This document shows positions 60,538-64,000 of a stretch of 64,000 nt of DNA, piece after piece. Positions within the stretch are counted from its first letter, which is position 1, and the number at the start of each line of letters is the position of its first letter. Source of the stretch: Lentzea sp. NBRC 102530 (lineage in GTDB: Bacteria; Actinomycetota; Actinomycetes; Mycobacteriales; Pseudonocardiaceae); contig NZ_BSTF01000006.1 of assembly GCF_030269365.1 (NCBI RefSeq), forward strand, positions 450,235-514,234, read 5' to 3'. Below the pieces are notes generated by a model that saw nothing but the letters and a program-made list of their open reading frames with translations, was not told the origin of the DNA and searched no databases. The position numbers and the translations under genes are program-made.

Positions 60538-61098
60538 TCAGCCGATCTCGTCGCGCCGACTCTGCGTGTCCCGTCGCACCCGGTCGACCTGGTCGTTCAC
60601 CGCTTCGATGCGGTCGGCCAGCGCGGGGTGGCTGGAGCGGACCCTGTTCTGTGCGTCCGCCAGCGGGCCCAGCAGCTGTGCGGCGTCGTCACCGGACAAC
60701 GCCGCCCGCACCGCGGCGTCCACCTCGCCCACCGATCCGGCCAGGGTGCGGAGCGCGGCGGCGTTGTCCTGGGCCCAGGACGAGACCGCCCGGTCGCCCG
60801 CCCGCCGGTCGCGTTCGGCCTGCACGCGCTGTTCGCCGGTGGCGCCGGCCAGGTCCGAGGGGCGCAGTCGCAGGTAGCGGCGTTCGGCGGCCTGACGGCT
60901 CGCCACACCGAGAGCCGGGGCCAGGTCGGCCCAGCTGGTGCCCAGTTCACGCGCGGCGGCGATCAGCTGCGGTTCCCAGTCCGCCAGTTCCGCGCGCAGC
61001 TCGCGCAACAGGACCAGGGCGGCCAGCACCTGGTTCGCGTCCAGCTCACCGGTGCCGCTCGCGGCCGCCCGCACCGACTCGTAGTCGCCGATCGACAT
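60538..61098 (-). CDS. hsp18-linked regulator-like protein
   Basis: 186 residues from ATG 61098. An N-terminal helix-rich region (ELDANQVLAALVLLRELRAE, DWEPQLIAAARELGTSWADL and PALGVASRQAAERRYLRL) resembles the DNA-binding N-terminus of the protein annotated beside Streptomyces hsp18 loci. The C-terminal half is helical (ALRTLAGSVGEVDAAVRAAL, DAQNRVRSSHPALADRIEAV). It is divergent from hsp20, whose promoter holds two RheA-type operators. RheA in Streptomyces albus is a temperature-sensing repressor of hsp18. The DNA-binding activity here is inferred. Confidence 0.7.
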   Translation of the reverse strand: MSIGDYESVRAAASGTGELDANQVLAALVLLRELRAELADWEPQLIAAARELGTSWADLAPALGVASRQAAERRYLRLRPSDLAGATGEQRVQAERDRRAGDRAVSSWAQDNAAALRTLAGSVGEVDAAVRAALSGDDAAQLLGPLADAQNRVRSSHPALADRIEAVNDQVDRVRRDTQSRRDEIG

Positions 61099-61100
61099 CT

Positions 61101-61145
61101 TGTCATCCTTTCGACGACTTCTGGGTTGTCATCGTTGTGACGACA
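61101..61145. promoter_or_regulatory. tandem RheA-type operators between hsp20 and its regulator
   Basis: TGTCATC-N5-GACGACT (61101-61119) and TGTCATC-N5-GACGACA (61127-61145) match the RheA site TGTCATC-N5-GATGACA with one or two differences. The copies are 26 nt apart. This supports heat-responsive repression of the divergent hsp20 and of the regulator itself. Confidence 0.65.
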
Positions 61146-61199
61146 TGATACAACAGTTGTGCGCGTTGACAGCAGAACAGAACATCGAGGAGGTGCCGG

Positions 61200-61637
61200 A
61201 TGTTGATGCGCACTGACCCGTTCCGGGAACTGGACCGGCTCGCGCAGCAGGTGTTCCACGGGCCGGGGACGTGGTCACGGCCGACGGCGATGCCGATGGA
61301 CGCCTACCGTTCCGGTGACGAGTTCGTGGTGGCGTTCGACCTGCCCGGCGTGACGGCGGACGCGATCGAGCTCGACGTCGAACGCAACGTGCTGACCGTC
61401 AAGGCGGAGCGCCGGCCCACCATCACCGGCGACAACGTCGAGATGCAGGTCGCGGAACGACCGCTCGGCGTGTTCTCCCGCCAGCTGTTCCTGGGCGACA
61501 CCCTCGACACCGAACGCATCCAGGCCGCCTACGACGCGGGTGTGCTGACCCTGCGCATCCCGGTGCTGGAGAAGGCGAAGCCGCGCAAGATCGCCATCGC
61601 GAGCACCGAGCAGGACGTCAAGCAGATCGACGCCTAG
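61200..61637 (+). CDS. hsp20: Hsp20/alpha-crystallin family small heat-shock protein
   Basis: 145 residues from ATG 61200, behind GAGGAGG. The alpha-crystallin domain spans about 40-130: [56 protein letters not shown] and [20 protein letters not shown], with a C-terminal IxI-like KIAI. It forms oligomers that hold unfolded proteins. The promoter carries RheA-type operators. The length (145) fits the short Streptomyces Hsp18 type. Confidence 0.95.
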   Translation: MLMRTDPFRELDRLAQQVFHGPGTWSRPTAMPMDAYRSGDEFVVAFDLPGVTADAIELDVERNVLTVKAERRPTITGDNVEMQVAERPLGVFSRQLFLGDTLDTERIQAAYDAGVLTLRIPVLEKAKPRKIAIASTEQDVKQIDA

Positions 61638-61648
61638 CGCGGGCCGTC

Positions 61649-61891
61649 GTGACCGCGCGCACCGCGGACGACGAGTTCCTCGCGCTGGTCTGCGCCGATG
61701 CGGACCTGCTCGGCGCGGAGTTCGACTCGATCATCGAAGCCAACTGGGGAGAGCCACCGCCCGCGCCTGTGCCGCACCGGCCGGTACCGCCGGTGCGGCA
61801 CGAGGAACCACCTCACCCGCACGGCCGGCACGACGTCCCGGCCGACGCACTGGCACGGCAACGCTCTCCACCGCACGGGGAAGGCAGGTGA
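61649..61891 (+). CDS. small His/Pro-rich protein of unknown function
   Basis: 80 residues from GTG 61649, 11 nt after the hsp20 stop. The first 35 residues are acidic and helical (DDEFLALVCADADLLGAEFD); the rest is Pro/His-rich (RPVPPVRHEEPPHPHGRHD). Similar acidic-start proteins occur next to hsp20 in other actinomycetes. It has no recognised domain and is probably cotranscribed with hsp20. Confidence 0.55.
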   Translation: MTARTADDEFLALVCADADLLGAEFDSIIEANWGEPPPAPVPHRPVPPVRHEEPPHPHGRHDVPADALARQRSPPHGEGR

Positions 61892-61894
61892 TGC

Positions 61895-62002
61895 GTGTAC
61901 TCGTTCCACGACAGGAAAACCCTCGGGCGGCTGCACGCACAGTCCGATGAACGCAGTGGGGGCCACGCTGCACCAGGCCCGCTGGAACCACGCCCGACGT
62001 GA
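61895..62002 (+). CDS. possible very small ORF, 35 residues
   Basis: From GTG 61895 the frame reads YSFHDRKTLGRLHAQSDERS and then a Gly/Pro tail. The composition is protein-like with charged residues, and an AGG-rich stretch lies upstream. It follows the small His/Pro-rich gene by 3 nt. It could be a real leaderless-length peptide or chance. Confidence 0.25.
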   Translation: MYSFHDRKTLGRLHAQSDERSGGHAAPGPLEPRPT

Positions 62003-62024
62003 GTCGCCCGAACCGCTCGACCAG

Positions 62025-62057
62025 ACGACCCCGGACCGCGCTGCGGTCCGGGGTCGT
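62025..62057. terminator. 15-bp-stem hairpin between hsp20 unit and maltokinase gene
   Basis: ACGACCCCGGACCGC (62025-62039), loop GCT, and its exact reverse complement (62043-62057). It lies between the converging hsp20 unit and the maltokinase gene (stop at 62095), and can terminate both. There is no U-tract. Confidence 0.65.
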
Positions 62058-62094
62058 CAGTTCGTCGCACCGGATTCGGCGACACCGAACGCGG

Positions 62095-63443
62095 CTAGCG
62101 CACCGGGATCGACTGCCCGCCCACGGCCTCGGCGATCGCGGACAGCGGGATGACCGTCCACTCCGGACGGAACCGGTGCTCGTGCCGCACCTCCAGCACG
62201 GCCCGGTCGAGCTCCACGGCGGTCAGCAGCGCGCCACCGGGCGCGCGGTCCGGTGACACCTCCGCGTAACCGGCGCAGAACGCCTCCCGGTTGTGCGCCA
62301 GCCACTTCGCCGCCCTGGGCCGCAGCTCCGCGTCGTCCGCGCCCACCAGCAGCTGGGCCGCCGCGTAGTGCAGCGACCTCAGGGCGGTGGCCACGTCGTG
62401 CTCGGCCGGGCGCGGCCGGACGCGGTCGGCGGCGTCGCGATACGGCTCGCCCTCGAAGTCGACGAGCACCCACGTGAGCGGTGAGCGCAGCACCTGACCG
62501 AGGTGCAGGTCGCCGTGCACCCGTTGCAGGCGGAGCGGTTCGCCGGTCGCGAGAACGGCGTCGTAGCAGGCCCGCACGCCCGTCTCGAACTCCGCGAGCG
62601 CCGGGACCTCGGCGAGTGCGGCGTCCAGGCGGCTGTGCAGGGCCGCGACGAACTCCACCTCGCCGCCGGGACCGGCGATCTGCTCGCCCAGCGTCTCGCG
62701 CAGGTCCGCGTGCACACGGGCCACGGCGCGGCCGAGGCGGTGCGCCTCGGCGGCGAAGTCACCGCCCGCCGCCTGCGGCTCGCCGCCGGGGCTCGCGAGG
62801 AAGTCCCGCACGCTGGCCGTCGCCATCGGCCAGCCCAGCGCGCCGAGCGGCACGAACTCGTGCAGCACGGCCAGCGTCGTGCGCTCACCGTCCAGTTCGG
62901 ACTCCAGCGCACCCTGCGGCGACGCGATGTGCGGGTCGTCGACCGAGTGCAGCGCGTTGTGCAGCACCAGTTCCGGGTTGTCGCCGGGCGTCAGTTCGCG
63001 GAAGAACTTCAGCACGTGCCGCCGGCCGTAGACGACCGAGGAGTTGCGCTGCGGGCCGGGGAACGGGCGGCCGACCGGCGCGGTGGCGTACCTCGGCGGC
63101 AGCGCTCCCTGGAACCGCAGGCCCTCGACCTCGGCGGAGTCCTCGAAGTGGCCGAGCAGCACGGCGGTGAGCTCCGGGTCGTACACCGCCTCGTACGCCA
63201 CCCGCTCCCCCGCGACGCCGATCCTCGCGTGCGCCAGGCGTTCCGGCAGGTCGTCCCGCACGCCCAGGAGCAGCTGGTACCGGCGGTCCCCGCACGCCAG
63301 CACCAGGTGGACCAGCGACGGATCGCCGTGGTGCAGGACGGTCGCGCGCTCGCACGTCACCGGCCCGCGGCCGCGGAACCACGGCTGCGCCTGCAGCCAG
63401 CGGTCGAACTGCTCGGGCAGGACCTGGACGGCCTCGCTCGTCG

Positions 63444-63447
<4 letters not shown>
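62095..63447 (-). CDS. mak: maltokinase (maltose-1-phosphate forming)
   Basis: 450 residues from GTG 63447, overlapping the treS stop (GTGA). Aminoglycoside-phosphotransferase-type kinase: QRVHGDLHLGQVL (catalytic loop, HGDLH) and WVLVDFEGEP (DFE in place of DFG) match actinobacterial Mak/Pep2. The N-terminal cap (about 1-130) is typical. It phosphorylates maltose made by TreS to maltose-1-phosphate, the GlgE substrate for alpha-glucan. Coupled to treS by a 4-nt overlap. glgE and glgB are not in the window. Confidence 0.95.

Positions 63448-64000
<553 letters not shown>

Overview
The window is a high-GC (about 70%) chromosomal segment from an actinomycete, most likely a Pseudonocardiales genus such as Lentzea or Saccharothrix. 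That placement is inferred from codon use, many GTG/TTG starts, GTGA/ATGA gene overlaps, 7-nt leaderless promoters, a vanHAX cluster, an AlkB-rubredoxin fusion and a treS-maltokinase pair. No rRNA, tRNA, CRISPR, phage or intact insertion sequence was seen.

Layout. 1-6.4 kb: the end of a PaaK-like ligase, an ArsR-type regulator, a lipoprotein N-acyltransferase/mannosyltransferase pair, and a membrane-tethered sigma factor fused to an extracellular CAP domain. 6.4-8.7 kb: SDR, TetR and glyoxalase-fold genes sharing a TetR operator motif. 8.7-9.8 kb: a gene graveyard holding C-terminal remnants of an epimerase, a GPP34 protein and a TetR. 9.9-13.6 kb: an SRPBCC protein, then a cellobiose-binding-type lipoprotein and a GH5-CBM2 cellulase, both behind CebR-type boxes. 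13.6-21.3 kb: hydrolases, acetyltransferases, XRE and HxlR regulators, and an HxlR-controlled divergent operon. 21.3-31.8 kb: a HEAT-repeat protein and a long minus-strand run (MerR, VIT-vWA, GH94-like, small unknown, AlkB-rubredoxin, TetR, SDR).

31.9-45.5 kb: a membrane protein of unknown role, a BMP-type binding lipoprotein, an MFS exporter, a YciI/ECF42 sigma pair, a short second-type methionyl-tRNA synthetase, an Lrp regulator, a GH114 lipoprotein, a TetR/hydrolase pair with a very clear promoter-operator, and an MFS/AraC divergent pair. 45.6-49.2 kb: a glycopeptide-resistance cluster, vanS converging on vanXAH, with no vanR visible. 49.3-53.5 kb: a TetR-controlled SDR/enoyl-reductase-like/acyl-CoA ligase operon. 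53.5-57.5 kb: a CopD-CtaG fusion coupled to a copper P-type ATPase. 57.5-64 kb: a LysR remnant, a flavin monooxygenase, small stress-type genes, the hsp20 locus with RheA-type operators, and the maltokinase/treS end of the trehalose-to-maltose-1-phosphate (GlgE) route.

Functional themes: VanH makes D-lactate, VanA makes D-Ala-D-Lac and VanX removes D-Ala-D-Ala, so cell-wall precursors escape glycopeptides. The cellulase and its neighbouring binding protein probably answer to cello-oligosaccharides through a CebR regulator encoded elsewhere. TreS and maltokinase feed maltose-1-phosphate to alpha-glucan synthesis. Start codons were chosen from ribosome-binding sites, coupling overlaps and -10 positions, and several differ from the longest possible frame.
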